A stretch of DNA of 64,000 bases from positions 2,418,001-2,482,000 of the forward strand of contig NZ_CP123923.1 of the NCBI RefSeq assembly GCF_030450125.1, given 5' to 3'. Within the stretch, counting starts at the first letter, position 1. Each line of letters starts with the position of its first letter. The notes beneath the pieces were generated by a model. That model had not been told where the DNA came from and did not search any database. It saw nothing but the letters and a program-made list of their open reading frames with translations. The position numbers and the translations under genes are program-made. Below are positions 1 through 10,207 of this stretch, piece after piece. The stretch is from Streptomyces sp. WP-1 (GTDB taxonomy: Bacteria > Actinomycetota > Actinomycetes > Streptomycetales > Streptomycetaceae).

Positions 1-149
1 GTCGCCTCCCGCAGGTCACCCGTCACGCGGGTGTCCGTGATGGTGACGTGCGAGCCGAGCCGCGGGTCCTTGATCCCGCGCTGCAGCTTCTGGGCAACCA
101 CCTCTCGGATGAGGTCCGCCAGCCTTTTCGCCCGCGCGTTGTCGGCCAC
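1..149 (-). CDS. rbfA: 30S ribosome-binding factor A, N-terminal part (cut by window edge)
   Basis: Ribosome maturation factor that binds the 30S subunit and helps process the 5' end of 16S rRNA. Only the first 49 codons lie in the window. They read from a GTG at 149 as VADNARAKRLADLI, then an EVVAQKLQ helix and the KDPRLGSHVTITD segment, which is the usual RbfA N-terminus (helix 1 leading into the first KH-type strand). It is the last gene seen of the rimP-nusA-ylxR-infB-ylxP-rbfA run, the order conserved in actinobacteria, 85 bases after ylxP. The 3' end is outside the window. Confidence 0.93.
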   Translation of the reverse strand, partial: MADNARAKRLADLIREVVAQKLQRGIKDPRLGSHVTITDTRVTGDLREA

Positions 150-234
150 TGGTCCAGCTCCCGTTCTTTCCTGATTCCTTGGTCTTCGATCCGTGGTCTT
201 TGTTCCGCGGTCCGTGTCAGTCGTCGTCGCCGTG

Positions 235-528
235 TCAGTCGTCGTCGCCGTGGAAGCGGCGGCGTACGGACAGCAGCTCCACCTCGGGGCGGGCGGCGAC
301 CAGCCGTTCGCACCGGTCCAGTACGTCCGTGAGGTGCGCCGCGTCGCCGGAGACCGCAGCCAGGCCGATGATCGTCCGCCGGTGGAGGTCCATGTGGTCC
401 ACCTCGGCCGCGCTCACCGCGTACTTCCGCTGGAGTTCGGCGACGATCGGGCGGACGACGGAGCGCTTCTCCTTCAGCGAGTGGACGTCGCCGAGGAGGA
501 GGTCGAAGGACAGAGTCCCCACGTACAT
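235..528 (-). CDS. DUF503 (YlxP-like) family protein
   Basis: A 97-residue protein of the DUF503/YlxP family, which typically sits between infB and rbfA as here. The family is small, probably RNA- or ribosome-associated, with no settled biochemical role. Visible family features are the N-terminal strand MYVGTLSFDLLLGDVHSLK, the KEKRSVVRPIV segment, and a C-terminal LLSVRRRFHGDDD tail. The ATG start at 528 gives normal family length. The gene lies 224 bases after infB, and that gap holds a strong hairpin, so expression may differ from infB. Confidence 0.88.
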   Translation of the reverse strand: MYVGTLSFDLLLGDVHSLKEKRSVVRPIVAELQRKYAVSAAEVDHMDLHRRTIIGLAAVSGDAAHLTDVLDRCERLVAARPEVELLSVRRRFHGDDD

Positions 529-701
529 GTGTGTTGCCGGTTCACCCGCCGGTCCGGGATCGATGGCCCCTGCGCCGGACGGCCGGGGACATCAAGAAAC
601 GGTACCGCGTACCTGGCGGAGGCTCGACAGGGTTTCCACGCGGTGCGGGGACCCGCGGCAGCTGCCACAGGTCCCCGAATGCCCGTCGACGTCCGGAACG
701 G

Positions 702-739
702 CACGCCGGCCGACAGGACGCATCCCGTCGGCCGGCGTG
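702..739 (-). terminator. Perfect hairpin just after infB (terminator or attenuator)
   Basis: A 13-base perfect inverted repeat, CACGCCGGCCGAC at 702-714 and GTCGGCCGGCGTG at 727-739, with a 12-base loop. On the minus strand it starts about 13 bases past the infB stop. There is no T-tract, as is common for Streptomyces terminators. Because ylxP and rbfA follow on the same strand, it may act as a partial terminator or 3'-end stabiliser rather than a full stop. Confidence 0.6.
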
Positions 740-752
740 AACCGTCGGCCGG

Positions 753-3815
<3,063 letters not shown>

Positions 3816-3959
3816 TTCGCTCCTTTGAGGTCCGGGTGAAGCCGGACCGTCGCTAGTTCATGGGCGTACTCATCGCGTACTCATCGAGTGCTCATCGCAA
3901 TCTCGACCTGCTTTCGACTCGCGAGGTACCAAGCCGCACGGGGTTCCGTACGGCATGTC

Positions 3960-4256
3960 TTACGGCGTTGCCTGCTCGGCAACTGTTGCCTGCTCGACGT
4001 ATCGGCGCAACGCCTTTGTGTCGAGCGCTCCCGGGGCGCGCAGTGCCCGCGGCAACACCCGGCGGCGTACCGCCTGGTCGAGACAGACCAGGGCGGGGTG
4101 CAGATACGCACCCCGGCCGGGCAGCGTACCGCGCGGATCGGGGACACATTCGTCCTCGCTCCGCACGATCCGCAGGAGATCGTTCTTGGCCGCCCGCTCC
4201 CGGCACCCCACACAGGTGCGTTCAGGGCGTGCTCCGGCATGCGTCCGGCCAGACAC
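3960..4256 (-). CDS. YlxR (DUF448) family RNA-binding protein
   Basis: A 98-residue YlxR/DUF448 protein, a small probable RNA-binding factor encoded between nusA and infB in most Gram-positive bacteria. Family motifs are [20 protein letters not shown] near the N-terminus, the GRGAYLHP loop in the middle, and a basic C-terminal helix ([11 protein letters not shown]). Start is GTG at 4256. The gap to nusA is 124 bases and to infB 144 bases, both on the same strand. Family membership is clear; the precise role is not established. Confidence 0.9.
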   Translation of the reverse strand: MSGRTHAGARPERTCVGCRERAAKNDLLRIVRSEDECVPDPRGTLPGRGAYLHPALVCLDQAVRRRVLPRALRAPGALDTKALRRYVEQATVAEQATP

Positions 4257-4380
4257 GGCTTAGTGTACCTCCCCGCACCACCCTCACCCCTTTGGGGGAA
4301 AGATCGAACGGCTGTTGTCGTAATCCAAGCGCTCGCGGCCTGGATCCATTCCCTGCCCGGAGACGTCTGTCCGGCGGCTT

Positions 4381-5367
4381 CTACTCCGCCGGCTGCTCGG
4401 TGTCGGGCCGGATGTCGATGCGCCAGCCGGTGAGCCGGGCGGCGAGGCGGGCGTTCTGCCCCTCCTTGCCGATCGCCAGCGACAGCTGGTAGTCCGGCAC
4501 GGTCACCCGGGCGGAGCGGGAGGCGAGGTCCACGACCTCCACCTTGCTCACCCGGGCGGGTGACAGGGCGTTCGCCACCATCTCCGCCGGGTCGTCCGAC
4601 CAGTCGACGATGTCGATCTTCTCGCCGTTCAGCTCGCCCATCACATTGCGCACCCGGCCGCCCATCGGGCCGATGCAGGCGCCCTTGGCGTTCAGGCCCG
4701 AGCGGGTGGAGCGGACGGCGATCTTGGTGCGGTGGCCGGCCTCGCGGGCGATGGCGGCGATCTCCACCGAACCGTCGGCGATCTCCGGCACCTCCAGGGC
4801 GAAGAGCTTCTTCACCAGGTTCGGGTGGGTGCGCGAGAGCGTCACGGAGGGTCCGCGCACGCCCTTGGCGACCCGGACCACGTACGACCGCAGGCGCTGG
4901 CCGTGCGGGTAGGTCTCGCCGGGGACCTGCTCCTGCACCGGCAGGATGGCCTCCAGCTTGCCGATGTCGACCAGCACGTTCTTCGGGTCGCGGCCCTGCT
5001 GGACCACGCCGGTGACGATGTCGCCCTCGCGGCCCGCGTACTCGCCGAGCGTGGCGTCGTCCTCGGCGTCGCGCAGCCGCTGGAGGATCACCTGCTTGGC
5101 GGTGGTGGCGGCGATGCGCCCGAAGCCCGAGGGGGTGTCGTCGAACTCCCGCGGCTCCTGCCCCTCCTCCAGGTCCTCGGGGTCCTCCTTCGCCCACACG
5201 GTCACATGACCGGTCTGCCGGTCGAGCCGTACGCGCGCGTGGCGGCGGCTTCCCTCGGTGCGGTGGTAGGCGATGAGGAGGGCCGACTCGATCGCTTCGA
5301 CCAGCAGGTCGAAGGAGATCTCCTTCTCCCTGACCAAGCCCCGCAGGGCGCTCATGTCGATATCCAC
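4381..5367 (-). CDS. nusA: Transcription termination/antitermination factor NusA
   Basis: RNA polymerase-associated factor controlling pausing, termination and antitermination. The 328 residues show the NusA N-terminal domain (about 1-105), an S1 RNA-binding domain (about 110-180, [13 protein letters not shown]), KH1 (about 200-270, [15 protein letters not shown]) and KH2 (about 275-325, [18 protein letters not shown]). It has no C-terminal acidic repeats, as usual for actinobacteria. Start is GTG at 5367, with GGAGG just upstream lying in the last codons of rimP, two bases away, so the two are probably translationally coupled. Confidence 0.98.
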   Translation of the reverse strand: MDIDMSALRGLVREKEISFDLLVEAIESALLIAYHRTEGSRRHARVRLDRQTGHVTVWAKEDPEDLEEGQEPREFDDTPSGFGRIAATTAKQVILQRLRDAEDDATLGEYAGREGDIVTGVVQQGRDPKNVLVDIGKLEAILPVQEQVPGETYPHGQRLRSYVVRVAKGVRGPSVTLSRTHPNLVKKLFALEVPEIADGSVEIAAIAREAGHRTKIAVRSTRSGLNAKGACIGPMGGRVRNVMGELNGEKIDIVDWSDDPAEMVANALSPARVSKVEVVDLASRSARVTVPDYQLSLAIGKEGQNARLAARLTGWRIDIRPDTEQPAE

Positions 5368-5369
5368 GG

Positions 5370-5876
5370 CTACGCCTCCTCTTCCTTCTTGTCCTTCGTG
5401 TCCTTGCGGTTGAACTCGACCTGCACGCGGGCCTTCGCGATCTCGGGGAAGGCGATCCGGCGGGTGGTGGCCTTGCGGCCCTTGACGCCGGGCACCTCGA
5501 CGTCGAGGCCCTCCTCGTCCACGGCCAGGATCCGCGCGACCAGCTCGCCGTCCTCGGCCAGCTGGAACTTCACGAGCCGGTCCACGGCGCGCACGAAGTG
5601 CCGGTGCTCGGTGAGGGGGCGCTCGGCGCCGGGGGTTCCGACCTCCAGGTCGTACGCGGTGTCGCCCATCGCGTCGGTCTCGTCCAGCTTCGCCGAGAGC
5701 GCGCGGCTCACATCGGCGATCGCGTCCAGGTCCGCCCCGGAGTCGGAGTCGACGACCACGCGCAGCACCCGCTTGCGTCCGACGGAGTCGAGAGCGATCT
5801 CTTCGAGATCCAGCCCCTGAGAGGTGACGAGCGGTTCCAGCAGCTCTCGCAGCCTCTCGCTCTGGGTGGTGCTCAT
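5370..5876 (-). CDS. rimP: Ribosome maturation factor RimP
   Basis: Needed for 30S subunit maturation. The 168-residue protein from the ATG at 5876 contains the RimP core: [21 protein letters not shown], the [12 protein letters not shown] strand, [11 protein letters not shown], and [20 protein letters not shown]. It ends in a charged Lys/Glu tail ([11 protein letters not shown]). An open frame continues upstream to 6260, but homology begins at MSTTQSERL, so 5876 is taken as the start. It is the first gene of the nusA-infB operon. The 253 bases between it and the divergent lipoprotein gene at 6130 should hold the operon promoter. Confidence 0.96.
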   Translation of the reverse strand: MSTTQSERLRELLEPLVTSQGLDLEEIALDSVGRKRVLRVVVDSDSGADLDAIADVSRALSAKLDETDAMGDTAYDLEVGTPGAERPLTEHRHFVRAVDRLVKFQLAEDGELVARILAVDEEGLDVEVPGVKGRKATTRRIAFPEIAKARVQVEFNRKDTKDKKEEEA

Positions 5877-6073
5877 CCGGGTGACTCCTCGGCCGCGTGT
5901 GCTGTTGTGGGATGGGTCGCGTGTCAGGTCAAAGGGTATCCGGTCGCGGGGAGTGTTGCCGTCCACCTGTGGACAACCCGGCGCGGGACGGGTGAGGCGG
6001 GGCGGTGCCGGTGACCGGTATCGGACAGGTGCGCGGGTACGGTGATCACGAGCGACTCGTCGCGCCGCTCTTC

Positions 6074-6106
6074 TTCTTGTCGTTTCTTCTTGTCGTTCTT
6101 GTCGTA
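6074..6106. repeat. Short tandem TTCTTGTCGT repeat upstream of the lipoprotein gene
   Basis: Three near-consecutive copies of TTCTTGTCGT in a pyrimidine-rich run, in the rimP/lipoprotein intergenic region. The composition contrasts with the surrounding GC-rich DNA. It sits about 25-55 bases before the lipoprotein start and may fall in its 5' leader. Confidence 0.55.
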
Positions 6107-6129
6107 CGAGTTCCCCGAGGACGTCTGCC

Positions 6130-6648
6130 GTGCCGTACCCCTCGCCACCGCGCACCCCCTCGGGGCCGCGCAGAAGAACCCTGCTCGCCTCGGCCGCCGG
6201 TGCCGCCCTGCTGGCGGGCTGCACGTCCGGATCCGGCTCCGGCGACGACCCCTCGGCCACCGCGGTGGTCCGCGCGCAGGCCGCCGCGGACAGCGCGACG
6301 CTGCTGGAACGTTACGACGCCGTGCTCAGGGCGTTCCCCGACCTCGCGGAGCGGCTGCGCCCGCTGCGCACGGAGGTCGCGGCCCATGCCGCCGCGTTCC
6401 GGGAGGGTACGACCCCCACCGCGTCCCCCTCGGGCTCCGCCTCCCCCTCCCCCACCGCCTCGCCGGACCCGGTGCCGGCGACCGCCAAGGACGCCCTCGC
6501 CTCGCTGGCCGCCGCCGAGCGGGCGCTCGCCGACCGGCGGGCCAGGGCGCTGCTGGACGTGCCGGGCGAGCCGGCGCGGCTGCTGGCCTCCACGGCGGCG
6601 GCCGGCGCCGCGCACGCGTACCTGCTGACGACGGGGGCGGCGAAGTGA
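6130..6648 (+). CDS. Putative lipoprotein of unknown function
   Basis: A 172-residue secreted lipoprotein. The N-terminus has an Arg-rich segment (RRRTLLASAAG), a hydrophobic core and a lipobox LLAGC with the lipidated Cys at residue 31. The mature part is Ala-rich and helical, split by a Ser/Thr/Pro-rich stretch (about residues 95-118). No enzyme motif is visible. Start is GTG at 6130. Its stop overlaps the start of the ferritin-like gene by four bases (GTGA), so the two are coupled and may work together at the membrane. Function unknown. Confidence 0.8.
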   Translation: MPYPSPPRTPSGPRRRTLLASAAGAALLAGCTSGSGSGDDPSATAVVRAQAAADSATLLERYDAVLRAFPDLAERLRPLRTEVAAHAAAFREGTTPTASPSGSASPSPTASPDPVPATAKDALASLAAAERALADRRARALLDVPGEPARLLASTAAAGAAHAYLLTTGAAK

Positions 6649-7202
6649 GCGACGACGGCGACAAGACCGAACTCACCGCGTTCCAGGCCGCGTTGGCGGC
6701 GGAGCACGCGGCGGTGTACGGGTACGGCGTGGTCGGCGGCCGGGTGGACGACCGGCGCCGCGGCGAGGCGAAGGCGGCGTACGACGCCCACCGGGCCCGG
6801 CGGGACGCGCTGGCCCGCGAGGTGCGGGACCTGGGCGGCCGGCCGGTGGCGGCGAGCGCGGCCTACGCCCTGCCGTTCGCGGTGCGCGACCCGGCGGACG
6901 CGGTACGGCTCGCCGCGCGCCTGGAGCAGCGGGTGGCCGGGGTCTACGCCGACCTGGTCCGCTCGACGGCCGGCGCGCGGCGCACCTCGGCGGCGGAAGC
7001 CCTGCGGGAGGCAGCGGTGCGGGCGGTGGGCTGGAGCGGACGGAGCGTAGCCTTCCCGGGGCTCGCCGAACGGGCGGGCGAGGGGACGGGGACCGGCACG
7101 GACGCCGGGACCGGGACGGAGACGGCGGCCGGGGCGGACACGGCGACCGGGGCGGGGGCCGCGGGCGCGACGCCTTCAGGGTCCGCGTCGGCGGTCCGCT
7201 GA
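6645..7202 (+). CDS. Ferritin-like (DUF4439) domain protein
   Basis: A 185-residue protein starting at the GTG that overlaps the preceding stop. The ferritin-like helical part (about residues 8-140) contains FQAALAAEHAAVYGYGVVGG, matching DUF4439, where the conserved Glu/His positions resemble a four-helix metal-binding bundle. Whether metal is bound is not shown. The C-terminus (about 145-185) is a low-complexity Gly/Thr/Ala tail. The pairing with a lipoprotein is a common streptomycete arrangement next to rimP. Confidence 0.82.
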   Translation: MSDDGDKTELTAFQAALAAEHAAVYGYGVVGGRVDDRRRGEAKAAYDAHRARRDALAREVRDLGGRPVAASAAYALPFAVRDPADAVRLAARLEQRVAGVYADLVRSTAGARRTSAAEALREAAVRAVGWSGRSVAFPGLAERAGEGTGTGTDAGTGTETAAGADTATGAGAAGATPSGSASAVR

Positions 7203-7220
7203 GCGTCGTACGACCTGTGC

Positions 7221-7265
7221 ACGACGGGTACGACGGATACGACCGGTACGACGGGTACGACCGGT
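7221..7265. repeat. Five tandem 9-bp repeats (ACGACSGRT type)
   Basis: Five consecutive 9-base units, ACGACGGGT, ACGACGGAT, ACGACCGGT, ACGACGGGT and ACGACCGGT, just after the ferritin-like gene and 50 bases before the kinase-fold gene. The units differ by one or two bases. No hairpin is formed, so this looks like a slippage-generated minisatellite. Confidence 0.75.
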
Positions 7266-7316
7266 GACGACGGCCACCGGACGGACGGGAATCACGAGGA
7301 AGGGAACGGCTCGCGC

Positions 7317-8225
7317 ATGGCTTTCGAACCGCCGCGGCGCCTGGTGCGGGCGCTCGGGGAGACGGCACCGGCCGGGGACGACTGGCTGGCCCGGCTGCCT
7401 GAGCTGGCCGAACGGGCCGTGGCGCGGCGGGAGTTGACCGTCGAGCGGGTGCAGGTGCCCGGGGGCCGCAGCAGCCTGGTGGTGCTGGTGCGGCAGGCGG
7501 ACGGCACCCCGGCGGTACTGAAGCTGGCCCCGCCGAGGGCCCGCCCGGAGAGCGAGCGGGCGGCACTGGCGCACTGGGGCGGGCGGGGTGCCGTACAGCT
7601 GCCGGCGTCGGACGCGGACGACGGCGCGGAGGGTGCGCTGCTGCTGGAGCGGCTGCACCCGGATGTCTCGGTGCGCTCGCTGCCCGAGGCGAAGGCGCTG
7701 CTGGAGGCGGCGGGCACGCTGCGGCGGCTGTGGGTGGAGCCCCCCGCGGACCATGTCTTCGAGACCGTCGCCGAGCGCACCGGGCGGCAGGCGGCGGCGA
7801 TGCGGGCGGGCGCGGAGCGGGATCCCGAGGTGGCGGCGCTGGTGGACGCGGCGCTGGCGGCGCGGGAGGGCCTGCTGGTGGCGCCGCCGGAGGAGCGGTT
7901 GCTGCACGGCACGTTCCGGCAGAGCAAGGTGCTGTCCGGGTCGCGGCTGCCGTGGCTCGCGGTGGGGCCGGACCCGGTGGTCGGGGAGAACGCGTTCGAT
8001 CTGGCGCGGCTGGTGCGGGACCGGGTGGAGGATCTGATCGCCTCCCCCTCGGGCGCCTCCATCACGCGGCGGCGGATCAAGCGGCTCGCGGAGTCGCTGG
8101 AGGTGGATCAGGAGCGGCTGCGGGGGTGGACGCTGTTCCGGGCGGTGGAGTCGGGGGTCCGCGCGGTACGGGTGGGCCGGCCGCGGGACGGGGAGCTGCT
8201 GCTGGAGTTCGCCGGGTGGCTCTAG
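7317..8225 (+). CDS. Aminoglycoside phosphotransferase-fold protein with altered active site
   Basis: A 302-residue protein with the APH/choline-kinase fold. The N-lobe has a Lys in AVLKLAPP and a Glu in ESERAAL, matching the ATP-binding Lys-Glu pair. The catalytic loop, normally HGDxHxxNxL, reads HGTFRQSKVL, so the catalytic Asp and the metal-binding Asn are absent. The later metal-binding segment is partly kept (GPDPVVGENAFDLARLV). It is unlikely to be a normal antibiotic kinase; a non-catalytic or regulatory role is possible. The stop codon (TAG at 8223-8225) lies inside the left end of the adjacent MITE-like element. Confidence 0.8.
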   Translation: MAFEPPRRLVRALGETAPAGDDWLARLPELAERAVARRELTVERVQVPGGRSSLVVLVRQADGTPAVLKLAPPRARPESERAALAHWGGRGAVQLPASDADDGAEGALLLERLHPDVSVRSLPEAKALLEAAGTLRRLWVEPPADHVFETVAERTGRQAAAMRAGAERDPEVAALVDAALAAREGLLVAPPEERLLHGTFRQSKVLSGSRLPWLAVGPDPVVGENAFDLARLVRDRVEDLIASPSGASITRRRIKRLAESLEVDQERLRGWTLFRAVESGVRAVRVGRPRDGELLLEFAGWL

Positions 8226-8387
8226 GGTCTTTCGTTTGGATCAGGCCGGATCAGGGAGCGGGGTCCGGTGCCGTGCGTCGCAAGGCGGAGGAGGGCGACA
8301 TGGCGGAGCCACGGCAACCGACGACAACGCCGCGAGGCGCGGTGCCAGGGCCCGCGAGCCCGGCATGATCCACACGAGAGGCCCTAG
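8222..8387. mobile_element. MITE-like element with 22-bp imperfect terminal inverted repeats
   Basis: A 166-base non-coding element. The left end (8222-8243) reads CTAGGGTCTTTCGTTTGG then ATCA; the right end (8366-8387) read in reverse is CTAGGGCCTCTCGTGTGG then ATCA, so 19 of 22 positions match. Both ends finish in CTAG, consistent with insertion at a CTAG or TA target. It encodes no transposase and resembles short repeats I recall between genes in many Streptomyces. It sits exactly between two convergent genes and supplies the stop codons of both. Confidence 0.7.
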
Positions 8388-9253
8388 GCGTCGCCGAGCA
8401 CGGTGCGGGCGATGTCCTCCAGTGATCCGAGCAGCGGGTTCGGGTCGTCGGCGCGGGTGACGAGCAGGACCTCGCAGGGGTCGGTGTCGACGAGGGGTAT
8501 CAGGGCGAGGTCCTCGCGTACCGCGGCGCGTCGATCACCGGCGGGGAAGATCGCGACGCAGTGGCCGGTGGCGACGAGTTCCAGCTTGTCCTCGAAGCTG
8601 TCGTCGCCCGCGGGCCGAGGCGGCGCCGGGTGGGCGCCGACCGGCTTGGGAGTGCTCCAGAGAACCGGGGTGCTGGCGCAGGCCACCAGTTCCTCGTCCG
8701 CCAGGGCCCCGGGGCTGATCGCCTTTTCGTCGGCCAGCGGGTGACTGGCCGAGGTGACGAGCACCCGCGGTTCCTGATGGAGGGTGGTCACCCGGAAGCC
8801 GTCCGTGGGGAAGGGCAGGGGTCCGTAGGCGATGAGGGCGTCGACGCGCCCCTCGGTGAGCGCGCGCGTGTCCCGCCAGTCGAGGTGGCGGGTGCGGACC
8901 TGGGCCTCAGGGTGGCGGCGGCGCAGTTCCTGCGTGCAGGCGGTGATGACCAGTCCCTCGGCGCGGCCGACGGTGACGGTACGAGGCTGCGCGGCGGCCC
9001 TGGCCGTGCGGGCGGCCCGCTCGGCCTCCTGGAGCAGGATCCGGGCCCGGGGCAGGAAGGCCCGACCGGCGTCGGTGAGGCTGCTGCCCTGCGGCGAGCG
9101 GTCGAGGAGCCGGACCCCGAGCTGGGCTTCCAGTCGCTGGATCTGGCGGCTCAGCGACGGCTGCGCCAGGTGCAGCCGGGTGGCGGCCCGGCCGAAGTTG
9201 CCGTGCTCCGCCACGACCGTGAAATAGCGCACGAGCCGCAGATCGAGGTCCAT
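8384..9253 (-). CDS. LysR family transcriptional regulator
   Basis: A 289-residue LysR-type regulator. The winged helix-turn-helix is at residues 1-60 (LRLVRYFTVVAEHGNFGRAA, then QPSLSRQIQRLE), followed by a linker helix and a periplasmic-binding-like effector domain (about 90-285). Its start is 99 bases from the start of a divergent short-chain dehydrogenase gene, the usual arrangement for a LysR protein and its target. A perfect 15-base palindrome with T-N11-A spacing lies between them. Its stop codon (minus-strand TAG, 8384-8386) is in the right end of the MITE-like element. Confidence 0.93.
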   Translation of the reverse strand: MDLDLRLVRYFTVVAEHGNFGRAATRLHLAQPSLSRQIQRLEAQLGVRLLDRSPQGSSLTDAGRAFLPRARILLQEAERAARTARAAAQPRTVTVGRAEGLVITACTQELRRRHPEAQVRTRHLDWRDTRALTEGRVDALIAYGPLPFPTDGFRVTTLHQEPRVLVTSASHPLADEKAISPGALADEELVACASTPVLWSTPKPVGAHPAPPRPAGDDSFEDKLELVATGHCVAIFPAGDRRAAVREDLALIPLVDTDPCEVLLVTRADDPNPLLGSLEDIARTVLGDA

Positions 9254-9279
9254 CCGGCCAGCGTACGTCGCGCGCTGTC

Positions 9280-9294
9280 ATGCGCCTGGCGCAT
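9280..9294. promoter_or_regulatory. Probable LysR operator (palindrome with T-N11-A)
   Basis: ATGCGCCTGGCGCAT, a perfect palindrome with 7-base arms around one central base. The T at 9281 and A at 9293 give the T-N11-A spacing typical of LysR-type operators. It lies between the divergent LysR and dehydrogenase genes, 27 bases upstream of the LysR start and 59 bases from the dehydrogenase start. Confidence 0.7.
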
Positions 9295-9352
9295 GGCGGC
9301 ATACAGAACGGGTCTTGGACACGGGGTGCCGGTCGCCATTTGGCTTGCGGGC

Positions 9353-10096
9353 ATGACCACTTATGACGGCAAGAAGATCGTGATCACGGGCGGAAGCAGC
9401 GGTATCGGACTGGCCGCCGCCCGGTTGTTCGCGGACGGCGGGGCGCGCGTGCTGATCACCGGCCGCACCCGGTCCGCCCTGGACAGCGCGCTGGAGCGGC
9501 TGGGCGAGGGGGCGATCGCCGTCCGCAGCGACGCCGCGTCCCTGACGGAGATCGAGGCGCTGGCCGCCACGGTCCGGGAGCGGTTCGGCACGGTGGACGC
9601 GCTGTTCGTGAACGCCGGTGTCACCGCGTCCGCGCCGTTCGGCTCGACGACGGAGGACATGTTTGACGCGCTGTTCGACATCAACGCCAAGGGCCCGTAC
9701 TTCACCGTGCAGGCGCTGGCGCCGCTGCTGCGCGAGGGGAGCGGGGTGGTCCTCACCACGTCGGTGGTGAACGTCCTGGGCCTCGACGCGCTCAGCGCCT
9801 ACTCGGCGAGCAAGGCGGCACTGCGGTCGATGACGCGCACGCTGGCCCGCGAGCTGCTGCCGCGCGGGGTGCGGGTCAATGCCGTGAGCCCCGGCCCGAC
9901 CGACACGGGCGTCCTGGACCGCTCCGTCCCCGCCGATGTCGCCGAGACGGTGAAGGACGGCTACCGGAGCACCATCCCGATGCGGCGTCTTGGGACGCCC
10001 GAGGAAGTGGCCGCGGCGGTGGCGTACTTGGCGTTCGGCGCGACCTTCTCGACGGGCGCGGAGTTCCCTGTCGACGGCGGGGCCTCGCAGCTCTAG
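9353..10096 (+). CDS. Short-chain dehydrogenase/reductase (SDR)
   Basis: A 247-residue classical SDR, an NAD(P)-dependent oxidoreductase. Visible motifs are the cofactor loop TGGSSGIG (about residues 11-18), the NAG strand (VNAGV), the catalytic YxxxK (YSASKAA) with the preceding Ser region (TTSVVNVLG), and NAVSPGPTDT after the active site. It ends with the typical GAEFPVDGGAS. The ATG at 9353 is chosen because homology begins there. It is probably controlled by the divergent LysR regulator. The substrate cannot be told from sequence. Confidence 0.93.
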   Translation: MTTYDGKKIVITGGSSGIGLAAARLFADGGARVLITGRTRSALDSALERLGEGAIAVRSDAASLTEIEALAATVRERFGTVDALFVNAGVTASAPFGSTTEDMFDALFDINAKGPYFTVQALAPLLREGSGVVLTTSVVNVLGLDALSAYSASKAALRSMTRTLARELLPRGVRVNAVSPGPTDTGVLDRSVPADVAETVKDGYRSTIPMRRLGTPEEVAAAVAYLAFGATFSTGAEFPVDGGASQL

Positions 10097-10158
10097 GCCG
10101 GGCCCCGGAGCCGCGTCGTCGCCCTCCCCCGGGCCTTCCCGGGACCGGGTGAACGCGA

Positions 10159-10188
10159 CGACGCCCCCGGGAGGACCCGGGGGCGTCG
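10159..10188. terminator. Bidirectional terminator between SDR gene and proS
   Basis: A perfect 13-base stem, CGACGCCCCCGGG (10159-10171) and CCCGGGGGCGTCG (10176-10188), with an AGGA tetraloop. It lies between the 3' ends of the convergent SDR and proS genes and can serve both. Confidence 0.85.
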
Positions 10189-10207
10189 GTCGTACGTCGG
10201 CCGGTGC

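Noticed and set aside
7221..7265. Possible CRISPR-like array
   Set aside because: The 9-base units are directly adjacent with no spacers and no cas genes are present.
7317..8225. Pseudogene of an aminoglycoside kinase
   Set aside because: The frame is intact and full length; altered catalytic residues alone suggest a functional non-catalytic protein.
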